Positions 1 through 9,512 of a stretch of DNA of 23,211 nt are shown here, piece after piece. Both the position numbers and the translations under genes were made by a program. The notes under the pieces were generated by a model. The model was not told the DNA's origin. It was given only the letters and a program-made list of their open reading frames with translations, and ran no database searches. Position 1 is the first letter of the stretch, and every line of letters begins with the position of its first letter. The DNA is from Ophiostoma sp. CBS 140.51 (lineage: Eukaryota; Ascomycota; Sordariomycetes; Ophiostomatales; Ophiostomataceae): NCBI GenBank assembly GCA_029298735.1, contig JANSLP010000433.1, positions 1 to 23,211 of the forward strand, given 5' to 3'.

Positions 1-570
1 CGTGGGTGTCGGCGACCTCTCTAGCTCCTTGGCTAGGCGGTACTCCGGGAGCCTCTCGCTTCGAATAAGCCACCGGAGGAGCGGTCGGGCCGTGAGGCCT
101 GCCTGCAGGCGGTGGTCTAGGTCCGTTGGTGTCTGTGGCCAGTCTGACGGTCTCGGGGGTGTTTCTGTGCATGACAGGAGGACGTGGGCCGGGGTCTCGT
201 CTTCGTCCCCGCATGTGCATGTTGGTGAGTCTGCGGCGCCTTGTCGATAGAGGTATGCACGGAGGCCGATGTGGCCGGTCCGGATTTGTGTAAGGAGGCT
301 GCTTTCGGCCTTGGTGAGGTGGAGGTAGCGGCGCCGTACGGCCCGTGCTGTCCAGCTCGGTGTCTGTGCCGCGAGAGATCTCGCGGAGTGACCGTTGCTT
401 GCGTCCTGTTGCCAAAGGGCCTTCCAACGGTCGGTGACGGCTGTCCAGTCCGTCTCTTTGGGGGTAGGTGGGTAATAATTAGTAAACGGTCGGGGACGAC
501 GGACTACGTTTCGGATGGCCCGGGCTTTCGTCTGGTAGTCTCGAATTTCGTCGGTATGTTTTGTTTCTTT
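1..570 (-). mobile_element. LINE (Tad-like non-LTR retrotransposon) ORF2 C-terminal fragment
   Basis: Read on the minus strand, 570 to 1 is one open frame of 190 codons with no internal stop. A TAA lies just upstream at 571-573, and the frame runs off the window edge. The translation carries hallmarks of the end of a fungal LINE reverse transcriptase: a KAESSLLTQIRTGHIGL block, then a zinc-knuckle-like CTCGDEDETPAHVLLSC segment, then a basic and acidic tail ending SPTPT. The RT catalytic part is absent, so the copy is 5'-truncated, as is usual for LINEs. The last 120 bp match an inverted copy at 22666-22785. The inverted copy shows that the natural stop follows directly after the codon at 1-3. 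Relics of this family are usually inactive, and this fragment cannot encode a working transposase-like product. The assignment to the Tad clade is from motif memory only. Confidence 0.8.
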
Positions 571-878
571 TTATTTTGTTGTTTAATTTATCGTCCAAAA
601 AATCATTAAAAAAATGATACCTTTTTCCCGATTTTTTTTGTTTTCCCGCCATTACAGATATTGAAATCAAGATGAAATGACAACATATTGAAGTTTATAT
701 TATTAATGTTTCCAAATTATGATATTATGTGGTAGATATGAACAGCTATTGATACACGTTGTATCATTGATTGGTATATGTACAAGTAGTAATAGTAGAG
801 TGAGGAACACATCTGCCGTGTATGAAAATTAACAAGATATGACATAGGCTAATTTTTGTCGACGTCAGGGATGCAGGC
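571..878. other. AT-rich gene-free spacer downstream of the transporter gene
   Basis: No gene is visible. The stretch is strongly AT-rich and holds A and T runs. A 7-bp inverted repeat, TGATACA-cgt-TGTATCA, lies at 750-766, about 110 bp beyond the stop codon of the minus-strand transporter, and could fold in its 3' UTR. The AT bias may reflect old RIP next to the LINE relic, but no matching undamaged copy is present for comparison. Confidence 0.5.
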
Positions 879-2485
879 TTACAACTTCTCGACATCGACA
901 TTTGCATTCTTGTCATCATGCTCGGCGTGGAGGACTGTCTTATCGGCGGCAGATGCCAGCTTGTCTTCCGGGGCACCGTCGAACAGGTAGGTGAGCTCCT
1001 CGAGCGAGGGGCCAGCAGTCTCGACGAACAGGAAGTAGACAATGACGAAGATGATAAACACCCAGACATCGTAGTAGATGAAGAACTTCCAGCCAATGTT
1101 TTGGAGACCAATAGGGTTGACGTAGCTGCTGAAGAGTGAGGCAAACTGAATCACCAGAAGACTCATAGCCCAGGTCTTGGCACGCATCTCGTACGTCGTG
1201 ACCTCGAGCATGTATGTGACACTGACGTTGGTCCATGCAAACGTGTAAAAGAACTGGAAGATGAAGATGCAAGCCAAGACGATGCGACCACCGGCCAGTG
1301 AGCCCTTGTCGAGGTACTGCTGAGCGGCAATGGTCCAGGCAATAAAGGTGACGGCGCAGCCGCCCGAGCCAACCAGGAAGAACGTGCGGCGCTTGAGCTT
1401 GTCGACAATGAAGCAGACCGTGATGCACACAATGTATTGCCACACAGTGACCATGCCGTTGACGAGGGTAATGTCGGCCTCGGAGGTGATGCCGGTCTGC
1501 TTGAGAATTTCTGTGAGGTAGCTGGAAATCAGGCTGTTGCCCGAGGTCTGGCCAAAGACGGCAGCGGCGATGCAAATGGCCAGGCGGTGAATGTTGCCGC
1601 GCGACTGGAAGAACTCGCGCCAAGTCAGGTTGTTCTCGCGCTCGGCGGCCAGGGCCTGCTCGATCTCGGCCATCTCCGCTTCCACAACCGGGGAGTTGGG
1701 GTCGTTCTCGCCGTGGTACTTGATGAGGATAGCGCGGGCCTTGTCGGCCTTGCCGTGTGCAACTAGCCAACGAGGTGACTCAGGGCAGAACCAAATGAGG
1801 GCGAACTGGTAGGCAGAGGGGATGACCTGAATCAGCGTAGGCAACTTCCAAGCCCACGAACCGTTGATCTTGGCGCAGCCGTATGTACCCCAGGCACCGA
1901 TAACGTAACCCAGAACGATGGACGTGTTGTAGAATGTGGTGATCCGGACACGCTCCTTGGGGTGGCTCAGCTCAGTGACAAGAACGGGTGCACCCATCTG
2001 GATGATGGACGAGCCGACACCAAGAACGATCTTGCCGCCAATGTACATGTTGAGGGATGTCGCGAACAGCTCGACGAGAGCACCGGCAATAATGATCACG
2101 GAGCCAAAGGCGGTGGGGAAACGACGACCAAAGACGTCGCCCATCCAGCCGAGGAAGAGGATAGGTGCGATACCACCGATGGAGTTGGCCGCGCCAAAGA
2201 GACCAAGACGCGCGCCTGTCGGGTTGCCAAACTCATCTTGCCACTGGGAAAGAACCTGCATGCCGTTTGTCATGGACTGAGCGATGTTAGCATTGAATAA
2301 TGGCGAGAGCATGTAACTGGGCGAAGACTTACACCGTCAATACCAAGAGAGGCAGTGGCAAGTAGCGACGATGTGAGCACAAAGTACAGCAGAATGCCAT
2401 TCTTGCGACGCCAGAACGGCGGGATAGCATCAAGATCGTAGGGATTCGCAAGGCCCTCGGTGGCGTGGGCGACGGCAGGTGCCAT
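879..2485 (-). CDS. MFS sugar transporter, lactose/beta-glucoside permease type
   Basis: Two exons: 2485-2333 and 2276-879. The 56-bp intron 2277-2332 has donor GTAAGT, branch TGCTAAC and acceptor CAG. Joining gives 516 aa with the frame kept (GIDG|SMTNG). Sugar-porter signatures are visible: GWMGDVFGRR at 94-103 (cytosolic loop 2-3), PESPRWL at 216-222 before the central loop, and VETAGPSLEE at 469-478 after the last helix. There are about twelve hydrophobic segments and hydrophilic ends, so it is a plasma-membrane sugar/proton symporter. The central YHGENDPNSPVV stretch resembles fungal lactose and cellodextrin permeases, which favours a disaccharide or beta-glycoside substrate over plain hexose, but that is inference. 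The gene is divergent from the GH1 beta-glucosidase gene (start codons 799 bp apart), which fits uptake coupled to intracellular hydrolysis. The start was chosen as the only Met in frame with exon 1 before the first helix. Confidence 0.9.
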
Positions 2486-3284
2486 TGTGTCGTGAGAGGA
2501 GGCAGAGTAGAAGGGGAAAAGAGGAGAAGGGGGGGAAAGAAAGACAAGAAGAGAGCCGTGAGCCCAAGCCTAGATCACGATAAGATGCTGTGGTTGAAAG
2601 ATCGACATAACTTGGCCAAGGAGTCGGGCTTCGTCGTTATATATGTGTATATGTGTACGCGTGTCGGTTGAAGAATTGCGCGAGTCGCATGACTTTGTCG
2701 TGTCCCGATGTGGCCTGGCAAACGCGAGAGCGAAAACTCTAGACTTCTGCAGGTTTGCACCCTTTACGACGGTTCGATGCTGGGGTACGGGGAAATGCGT
2801 CGTTCCCCATACTACGCCCACATGGGGACCAGATGTCAGGAAAAAATCGTGGAGCACGGCATGGCCATGAGGTCCCGGGGTAATTGTGGCAAAAGCGCTA
2901 AACTTTTTTTCCTGTTTGTTTGCCGTATTTTCGCCGTCAGGGTCCACTGGATCGCGCCTGCCCGATTTCGCCGACAGATGGTGTCGGGAAAATACCCACT
3001 TTATGACGACAGTTTCCCCGAAACGGGACCCGTCCGAGCCCGGCCCGCACCCTGCAGGATTTGACACCACCCTGGGTTTGCCCGACGCATATTGAGACGT
3101 CAAACGCGTTTCTTATCGGTGAGCTCCCAGTTGCTTATCGACCAAAGTCTACGGCATTGTCGGTCTCGTTCACAAACGATCGCAATTTACTTAAACGTAA
3201 AATGCCAACGACTCTGGACTGACATCTTTTGACTTTCATCTCTTTCTTTGACAGTTTGCAATAATCTCACCTACTAGTTTTACA
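2486..3284. promoter_or_regulatory. Shared divergent promoter region of transporter and GH1 genes
   Basis: This 799-bp spacer separates two head-to-head genes. Visible candidate elements are two matches to the carbon-repressor consensus SYGGRG (CTGGGG at 2780-2785, CCGGGG at 2875-2880), an interrupted palindrome CCCCAT-N11-ATGGGG at 2805-2827, and a palindrome ACGGG-A-CCCGT at 3023-3033. The last contains CGG-N3-CCG, the half-site pattern bound by Zn2Cys6 dimers. Pyrimidine-rich leaders precede both start codons. Long ORFs in this spacer show no family features and are taken as chance. Function is inferred from motif matches, and short motifs like these are common by chance. Confidence 0.4.
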
Positions 3285-4888
3285 ATGGGTTCAATCGATA
3301 TCACAACAACTTTGGCTTCGCTGCCGGACGACTTCGACTGGGGCTTCGCAACGGCGTCGTACCAGATCGAGGGCGGCGTGGCAGAGGGCGGCCGCGGCCC
3401 GTGTATCTGGGACACTTTCTGCCACTTGGAGCCGACTCGGACAAAAGGTGCCAACGCCGACGTTGCTTGCGACCATTATCGCCGCTATGAGGAAGATTTC
3501 GATCTGCTGCAGAAGTATGGTGCGCCAAGCTACCGCTTCTCCCTCTCGTGGTCGCGAATCATCCCAATCGGCGGCCGGAACGACCCCATCAACGAGGCCG
3601 GCATTGACTTTTACAACCGCCTCATCGACGCGCTGTTGGCCCGTGGTATTGTTCCTTGGGTGACTCTCCACCATTGGGACCTACCCCAGGGTATTCATGA
3701 CCGGTACGGTGGCTGGCTGAACGTCGAGGAGTCGCAGGCCGACTTTGAGCACTTTGCTCGTCTCTGCTACGAGCGCTTCGGCGACCGCGTGAAGCACTGG
3801 ATCACGCTCAACGAGCCATGGATCATCAGTGTGTTTGGATACTCGTCCGGCATCAACGCGCCAGGACGCAGCAGCACCAACCCAGAGGCATCCGAGGGCG
3901 ACAGCACTCGCGAGCTATGGACCGTGGGCAAGGCCCTGATCATGAGCCATGCGCGGGCTGTCAACGTCTACAACAAGGAGTTCCGTCAGACACAGAAGGG
4001 CGTGATTGGCATCTCGCTCAACGGCGACTACTACGAGCCGTGGGATGCCAGCGAACCCAAGGACACCGAGGCTGCAGAGCGCCGCATGCAGTTCCACATC
4101 GGCTGGTTTGCCAACCCAATTTTGTAAGTCACAGACACGAGCATGAAGCAGCCGAGTAGGGACTTTGCTAATAACCTCACAGCTTGAAGCAGGACTACCC
4201 CGTGTGCATGCGCCAGCAACTTGGCGACCGTCTGCCTACCTTCTCAGCCGACGACATGGCTATTCTGCAAGAAGCCGAGACCGATTTCTACGGCATGAAC
4301 TACTACACCGGCCAGTTTGCTCGCCACATCCCGGGCCCTGCAGATGAGAACGACTTCAAGGGCAATGTGGACGAGCTGCAAGACGACAAGGAGGGCCGGC
4401 CAGTCGGTACCAAGAGTGGTCTAGGTTGGCTGCGCTCGTGCCCGGACCTCTTCCGCAAGCACTTGACACGTGTTTACCGTTTGTATGGCAAACCCATCTA
4501 CATCACCGAGAACGGCTGCCCTTGCCCTGGAGAGGCAACCATGACGCGCGAAGAGTCGGTGCAGGACACCTACCGCCAGCAGTACTTTGCTGACCACTTG
4601 GACGCCATCTGCAAGTCCATTTCGGAGGACGGTTCCGACATTAAAGGCTATCTTGCTTGGTCTCTGATGGACAACTTGGGTAAGTTGTCCCCTCCACCTT
4701 GCGCCTTGACGTTGCAAAGAGACTTTGTTACTAACAACGAACTAGAATGGTCTGACGGTTACGGGCCTCGCTTTGGTGTTACATTCACAGACTACAACAC
4801 GCTGGAGCGGACACCCAAGCAGTCAGCTCTGCTTCTTGGAAAGATGATCGAATCCAGAAAGAAGTCTGCAGTGCAGGCCAGGCAGTAA
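3285..4888 (+). CDS. GH1 beta-glucosidase (intracellular)
   Basis: Three exons: 3285-4123, 4183-4679 and 4746-4888. Introns are 4124-4182 (59 bp, branch GCTAATAAC) and 4680-4745 (66 bp, in frame, branch ACTAAC). Splicing gives 492 aa, normal for fungal GH1. The family N-terminal signature FDWGFATASYQIEGG starts at residue 17. The acid/base is Glu177 in TLNEP, the nucleophile Glu389 in ITENG, and the WSLMDNLEW aglycone/substrate segment is rebuilt across the second intron (Leu445-Glu446-Trp447). No signal peptide is present, so hydrolysis should be cytosolic, acting on imported cellobiose or other beta-linked sugars; many GH1 enzymes also accept beta-galactosides. The gene is divergent from a sugar transporter and convergent with a Zn2Cys6 regulator whose stop lies 84 bp away. 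AATAAA signals at 4940-4945 and 4959-4964 probably end the transcript. All catalytic residues are intact. Confidence 0.95.
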
Positions 4889-4939
4889 ACTCAGCACTCA
4901 TTTGTACGATAGGATAGACTGGATGGTAGATTCAATTGG

Positions 4940-4964
4940 AATAAAAATAATGTTATACAATAAA
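4940..4964 (+). terminator. Polyadenylation signals of the GH1 gene
   Basis: Two AATAAA hexamers (4940-4945 and 4959-4964) lie 52 and 71 bases after the GH1 stop and immediately before the stop codon of the convergent regulator gene at 4973. No TTTATT (AATAAA on the minus strand) is seen between the two stop codons, so the 3' ends of the two transcripts probably overlap. Confidence 0.5.
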
Positions 4965-4972
4965 ATACATTA

Positions 4973-7154
4973 TTAGACAACCATGGAAACTCGTGTTCTC
5001 AATGCATCGGACGCTCTAGAGTCCAAGCGTGACAAGATGTTCAATAAGATTGAAAAGTCGGCACGGGCCCGCCGTGCCAATGGAGCATCGTTCTTGTCAT
5101 CTTCTTCGTGATTGTGAATGATGGCCAGTAGACTGCCGCCAAGGAGGCGCAGCTTTTCTACTAATGGTTCACCATTGACCTGCAGGGCCCAAAATGGTGC
5201 GTTGTTCAACAGGCGGAGCATGTCTCGCACAATCTCAGTGGTGCGCAATTCGGTGGGCTCGAGCTCGGCAGTCGCATTGTCGTCGCCCGCAAAGCAGGCC
5301 AGTTGCCGTAAATTCTGTAGTATTACGACGCGTAGACAATAGAATGAAACGTGCAGGTTGACACATTGGCTCATAAAGGCATTGGATTGTGTCCGGCTAG
5401 ATGGCTGCAAGTAAGGCGGCAGCTGATCAAGCTCAGTGATGAAGCCAATGTAGAGATTGTGAAAGTAGTTGCGTTGTTCGACCAACGATGATGGCGTAGA
5501 TGTTGGCGTGGATGGCACCTGTTTGGCTTCTTTTTCTTTCTGGACACGAATCTCCAGCAACAACTGTGAAGCTACCTGCCAGAGCTCGAGGTTGGCATTG
5601 AAGCCAACGATACAGCTCATTGGACTAGAAGAGGCTGGCGAGGTTCCTGCCTCAGCACAGTCGTCGTCCTCCATGCTGGTCGGGTACGGCAGGGTAATGT
5701 TGGAGTCAAATGAGAAGCGGTGGATGGTGATGGGGCGTCCATTTAAAATGGCCGCACTCTTGTCACCCATATAGACAATCCAAAATGCTCGTCGGCGCAT
5801 CTCTGCTTCCAAGGGTGGAAGCCAGGCCAGCAAGCGAACATCGTGCAGGCCCATTGCCTGAATTAAGCGAGTGGCCTCGCCAAAGATGTGCCATGAGTAT
5901 TTGGGTCGACCAGTGGCGTGCAAGCAGTTAGAGTGAAAGTAGCGAATGATGATGGAGTTGGCATTGGGGGTGTCAAGGTCGGTCTCGAGATAGCTGTTGA
6001 GGCAGTTCCGTGACGCTTCTAGAAAAATGTCGGCAACGGCACTGCCCTCTGGAAAGACAGAACTCGGTAGAAAGAATGCTGCCTCAGCGCAGACGGCCGT
6101 GATCAAGGCGAACGCCTCCTCTGGATGCATCTCCATGGTAGGCATGGCGTGTATGGATGGCATGCCGTTCATATCTTGTTGTAGGCTTGGTTCTAGGTTG
6201 TTGTTTCCCAAGTTGGTGTCCAAGTTGGGATCCAATTGGCCGTTGTTGTTACTGTCTCCGTCGACGAGAGCAAGGGCCTTGTGCAGAGTTGCTTTGTGTA
6301 CCAGCGGCGTCAAGGCGTACAAGTACTCAAAGAACAGGAGGATACACCGTGTCGCGATGTCTCTGGCTGACGTCCCGGGGTTCGGGTACCGCGACATGAG
6401 CGTCTGAGAGAGGTCGCGCCATCGCTGTTGAATTTGCGCTGTGCGGATGAGGACAGCAGAATTGTCGGTGTTCACGTTCACATTCAGATCGACACGGCCT
6501 GTGCCGTCCGGCGCGGTGGGCGGTGATAGGACGGTAGTCGCTGAGGCCGGCGCTGGCAATGAAGCCGATGCATATCCAGACTCGACGGCGGATGGTTCCC
6601 AGCCGATGGCGGATGACAAGAGGTCTGTGAGATCAGGTCCTAGTCCACCGACGTGGTTTTGATTCAAGCCGTTGCCACCATCAAGAAAAACGAGACCGCT
6701 TGATGCAGTTGATGTTGTTATTGCTGGTGGTGTGTTCGTCCGTGACCGTGCCGACTGTTGTGACCGTGAGCTTCTCCGCCGGGGTGGTGATGCAGTTTGT
6801 TGCCGGCCCGCGGGCCCGGCATTGTGTATGCTATGGGGTGCCTTGGGCCCGCGCTTGGCCAACGGCATGTGAAACGTACAAGACTGGCCACCCACGCGAC
6901 AGTTCGTGCATCGCGCGTCCGTTTCGGTGAAATCACACTGCAATGTTAGGTCATATGAGACGCAAAGGGAAAAGAAAGTCGGACTTTTGGAGTAGTACCC
7001 TGGATTTTCGCCGTCGGCAGCGATCACATGCTCTGCCGGGTCCCTGCCGGTGGGGTATGGGGGAAACGGGGGAGTCCCGGTGATGCGACGATGGGGGAAT
7101 GTGGGGAGGCGAGAAGGGAGCCGTGAGGCTACCCGAGCCGTCAGTCGACAGCAT
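4973..7154 (-). CDS. Zn2Cys6 transcription factor 1 (fungal-specific TF domain)
   Basis: Two exons: 7154-6999 and 6937-4973. The 61-bp intron 6938-6998 (donor GTACTA, acceptor GCAG) falls inside the zinc cluster. Joining restores ACDRCRRRKSRCDF and six cysteines at 43, 46, 53, 62, 65 and 72 (C-x2-C-x6-C-x8-C-x2-C-x6-C). The product is 706 aa. A Ser/Pro/Gln/Asn-rich linker follows, then the middle homology region with the EAEMRRRAFWIVYMGDKSA and LNGRP pattern near residues 430-460. The start MLSTDGSG at 7154 puts the cluster 42 residues in; an in-frame ATG exists upstream at 7286 but would add an unusual hydrophobic stretch. It is a nuclear DNA-binding regulator expected to bind CGG half-sites. 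Its position, tail to tail with GH1 and near two sugar porters, suggests pathway-specific control of beta-glycoside use. That role and the target sugar are inference. Confidence 0.9.
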
Positions 7155-7562
7155 GCTTTTTTTTTTGTCAAAGGCGGAGAAGGTGATGCAGGCGCCACGA
7201 GGTGGTCGTGTAATCAGTAAGAAAGTTTGAAGAAAAGCCGTCGGCGCATAAGACATGAGATATGAGATAAAAGGCACACGCGACACCGTTCAAAAACAGG
7301 ATCAACAGCTGCTCTGCCGTTTTGGCGCTGTGCGGGAATTGCCACACGTTTGCAGGTGGGAGTAGCCTGTTTGCTGGTCGGAGAAACTGTGGAGTTCCGC
7401 CTAGCGCTGGTACTTCTTTGTCGAGTAGGTTTTGTAGATTTCCGCTGTGGGGCATTCGTTTTTTTTTTTCTTTTCTCTATTTTTCTTCTTCTTCTTCTTC
7501 TCGTATGGCATACATTTATTGAATCAAAAACATGTTTATTGTCATAGCTTTATAACGCTTCT
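7155..7562. promoter_or_regulatory. Upstream region of regulator 1 (and 3' region of oxidoreductase gene)
   Basis: No gene is seen. The first part is the promoter and leader of the minus-strand regulator, with a T-run directly against its start codon (7157-7166). Around 7460-7500 there is a T-rich tract followed by a (CTT)n microsatellite. No defined operator could be assigned. Confidence 0.4.
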
Positions 7563-8687
7563 TTAATCCTTGTTGAAGCGAGAAAGCGAGAACTGGTCGA
7601 GGGCCTTTTCCTTGGTGCCCGTTGCCACGAGTTCCGCCAGAGTCTGACCCACAAAGGCAGCAAGGGTCACACCCGAGTGCATAACAGCCAACGTCAATCC
7701 CTTCTTGCCACAGTCGCCAAGAATAGGCAAGCCGTCCTTGGGGTCCGGCCGAATACCGACTGTATAAAAGTCGAGCTCCAAAGATGGAAGAGGTGTGCCA
7801 TCAAGATTAGACCGGAACATGGCCTGCACTTTCTTGAAGAAGATGTCGGCCTCGGCAGCAGGGTCCGTAGTGGGGTTGCCGCCCGAGTAGTGACGGCCCG
7901 CAATGATACGACCCTGGACCGTCTGGCGCATATGTGGGCCGTTTGAGATGGCAAGACCATTGAGGAGGCGGGTGGACACGGGCTTGGAGTGGACGATGAG
8001 ACCAGGGCGGCTGTTGACGGGGACGTCGATACCAAGAGTGGCGGCAAGCTTGACGGTGCCCAACCCAGCGGCCAGGACAACATGGTCGGCCGTGATATTG
8101 CCAGAGGATGTGACGACACCAACGACCTTGTCGTCTCGTACAAGCAGACGATCAACGGTCTCTTGGCGAAGAGTTGCACCAAAGGCTGTGGCAGCATGCT
8201 CGATCATCTTCTTGGCGGCCAGAGCTGGCTCAATGCTACCCTCTTCAGGCAATGAGGCAACCCAGCCGGAAGATGGCAGACAGGTGTCAGCCAGCCACGG
8301 CTCCCGCTTGAGGACCTCCTCGTTGGAGATCTTCTCCGCCTTGTAGCCCCAGCTGGCATGTTGCTTGATGCAAAAGTCGAGCTGCTCCTCGTCCTGTTGC
8401 CACTGAACATTGCCGTTCCAGCGGGTCAGCTCTGACAGGCCGGGAACTTCCTTGATCAGCTCGTGCCAACGAGCCATGGAGCGGTGACGGACGTCAAAGT
8501 AGGGGCGAGCATTGTTGAAGTTGGCGTTGAGCCAGGCAAAAGAGTTGGGGGTGGCGGTACCGCCCACATCGGGTGCGACGATGGTGACTTTGACGTTGTG
8601 GCCGTGCTTAGCAGCCAAGTGCCAGGCAATGGACGCACCAACGATGCCGGCTCCGACAACAATGACATGCGGCTTATCAACAGTCAT
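7563..8687 (-). CDS. FAD-dependent oxidoreductase, DAO (D-amino-acid oxidase-like) family
   Basis: Single exon of 374 aa. A Rossmann FAD-binding motif GAGIVG sits at residues 12-17 right after the N-terminal strand VIVV. The C-terminal DAO signature GIRPDPKDGLPILGD followed by HSGVTLA (from His337) closes the FAD site. This is the pattern of glycine/sarcosine oxidase, D-amino-acid dehydrogenase and related amine oxidases, which convert an amine or amino acid to the imino product. The substrate cannot be read from sequence. There is no signal peptide, and the C-terminus (NKD) is not a peroxisomal PTS1, so it is probably cytosolic. The gene lies in the same direction as regulator 1 and divergent from the second transporter. 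Its link to sugar use is unclear; it may simply be a neighbour. The start at 8687 places the GxGxxG motif at the usual distance. Confidence 0.88.
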   Translation of the reverse strand: MTVDKPHVIVVGAGIVGASIAWHLAAKHGHNVKVTIVAPDVGGTATPNSFAWLNANFNNARPYFDVRHRSMARWHELIKEVPGLSELTRWNGNVQWQQDEEQLDFCIKQHASWGYKAEKISNEEVLKREPWLADTCLPSSGWVASLPEEGSIEPALAAKKMIEHAATAFGATLRQETVDRLLVRDDKVVGVVTSSGNITADHVVLAAGLGTVKLAATLGIDVPVNSRPGLIVHSKPVSTRLLNGLAISNGPHMRQTVQGRIIAGRHYSGGNPTTDPAAEADIFFKKVQAMFRSNLDGTPLPSLELDFYTVGIRPDPKDGLPILGDCGKKGLTLAVMHSGVTLAAFVGQTLAELVATGTKEKALDQFSLSRFNKD

Positions 8688-9512
8688 GATGAAAGTGGGA
8701 GGTAAAATAGGGTTGTTATCAGAAAGAATTATTAGGAATGGTGGCCAGGTGTGTGGTGTTGATTGTGATTGAGATTTGGACTCGTGATAAGTCGAAAATT
8801 GATATGCGTCGCGTTTGAGAAAGATTGTGTCTTTTTATTTTCTTCTTCCTTGGGCCCTTGCAGTTGATATTCGCTACACATTATTGACATGTGCCGGGGA
8901 AACCTCCAAGAAAGATACGCAGTCCTGGCAAATCCCAGGACAGATTCGCACTACGTCGGGTTCTTCCGAGTTCCCAATATCGGGAGACACTTCCGCTCAG
9001 CAAGTATCTTGAACCCAGATAATATCAGAACAATACTCATTGATACACAACAAAAACATCACTTCATAGTGATGGATAGTGCCGGAACAGCCAATCCGAA
9101 TCGGTTAGTCTGTTCCTGCCAAGTTGTCAACGGTCGGGGTAGCGTTGGAGCGTAGGATTTGGAAAGATATGGTCGGGCATTTCCACGAACTCTGATTGGC
9201 CCCCCCGCATTTTCGAGGAGATATGCTCGTATTGTTCCGAGCTGCCAAGGAGCATCGTGATAAGAAACAGACACAACTTTGAATAAACATAATGCTCAAC
9301 GCAATGCCAGCTTCAACAACGTCCGCCCGGAAATCCGGGGTATAAACGATGGGCTCCGCAGTCATGCCATCGATCGTCGGTCTAAATCTTTCGTTCATCA
9401 GTTCACTCTCCTTCACATCTCTACCCTCTTCAACACGCACTTTTTCTTCCTCTTCGTGAATCGAAGTGAACCATTTTTTCTTGCCTTTCTTCCACCACCA
9501 CACACCACCGAG
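8688..9512. promoter_or_regulatory. Divergent promoter region between oxidoreductase and second transporter
   Basis: This 825-bp spacer has no convincing gene. On the transporter side it holds an inverted repeat CCCGG-AAAT-CCGGG (9326-9339) directly followed by TATAAAC (9341-9347), then a pyrimidine-rich leader (about 9405-9460) before the start codon. Nothing comparable was found on the oxidoreductase side. ORFs here lack family features. Confidence 0.4.
9326..9347 (+). promoter_or_regulatory. CGG-N4-CCG inverted repeat abutting a TATA-like box
   Basis: The arms CCCGG and CCGGG are exact reverse complements around AAAT, and TATAAAC begins two bases after the second arm, about 170 bp before the transporter start codon. 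CGG/CCG inverted repeats are the usual half-site arrangement for Zn2Cys6 dimers, so binding by one of the two regulators in this window is possible. Binding itself is not shown. Confidence 0.4.

Noticed and set aside
241..609. Plus-strand ORF of 122 codons at the left end
   Set aside because: It is the antisense shadow of the LINE reverse-transcriptase frame, which has recognisable motifs.
940..1770. 276-codon minus-strand ORF within the first transporter gene
   Set aside because: It is a second frame of the GC-rich transporter exon with low-complexity His/Arg composition; the transporter frame has clear MFS motifs.
2570..3103. 177-codon minus-strand ORF in the divergent spacer
   Set aside because: No domain, no codon pattern like its neighbours, and it occupies the shared promoter of two well-supported genes; overlapping ORFs on the other strand are equally long.
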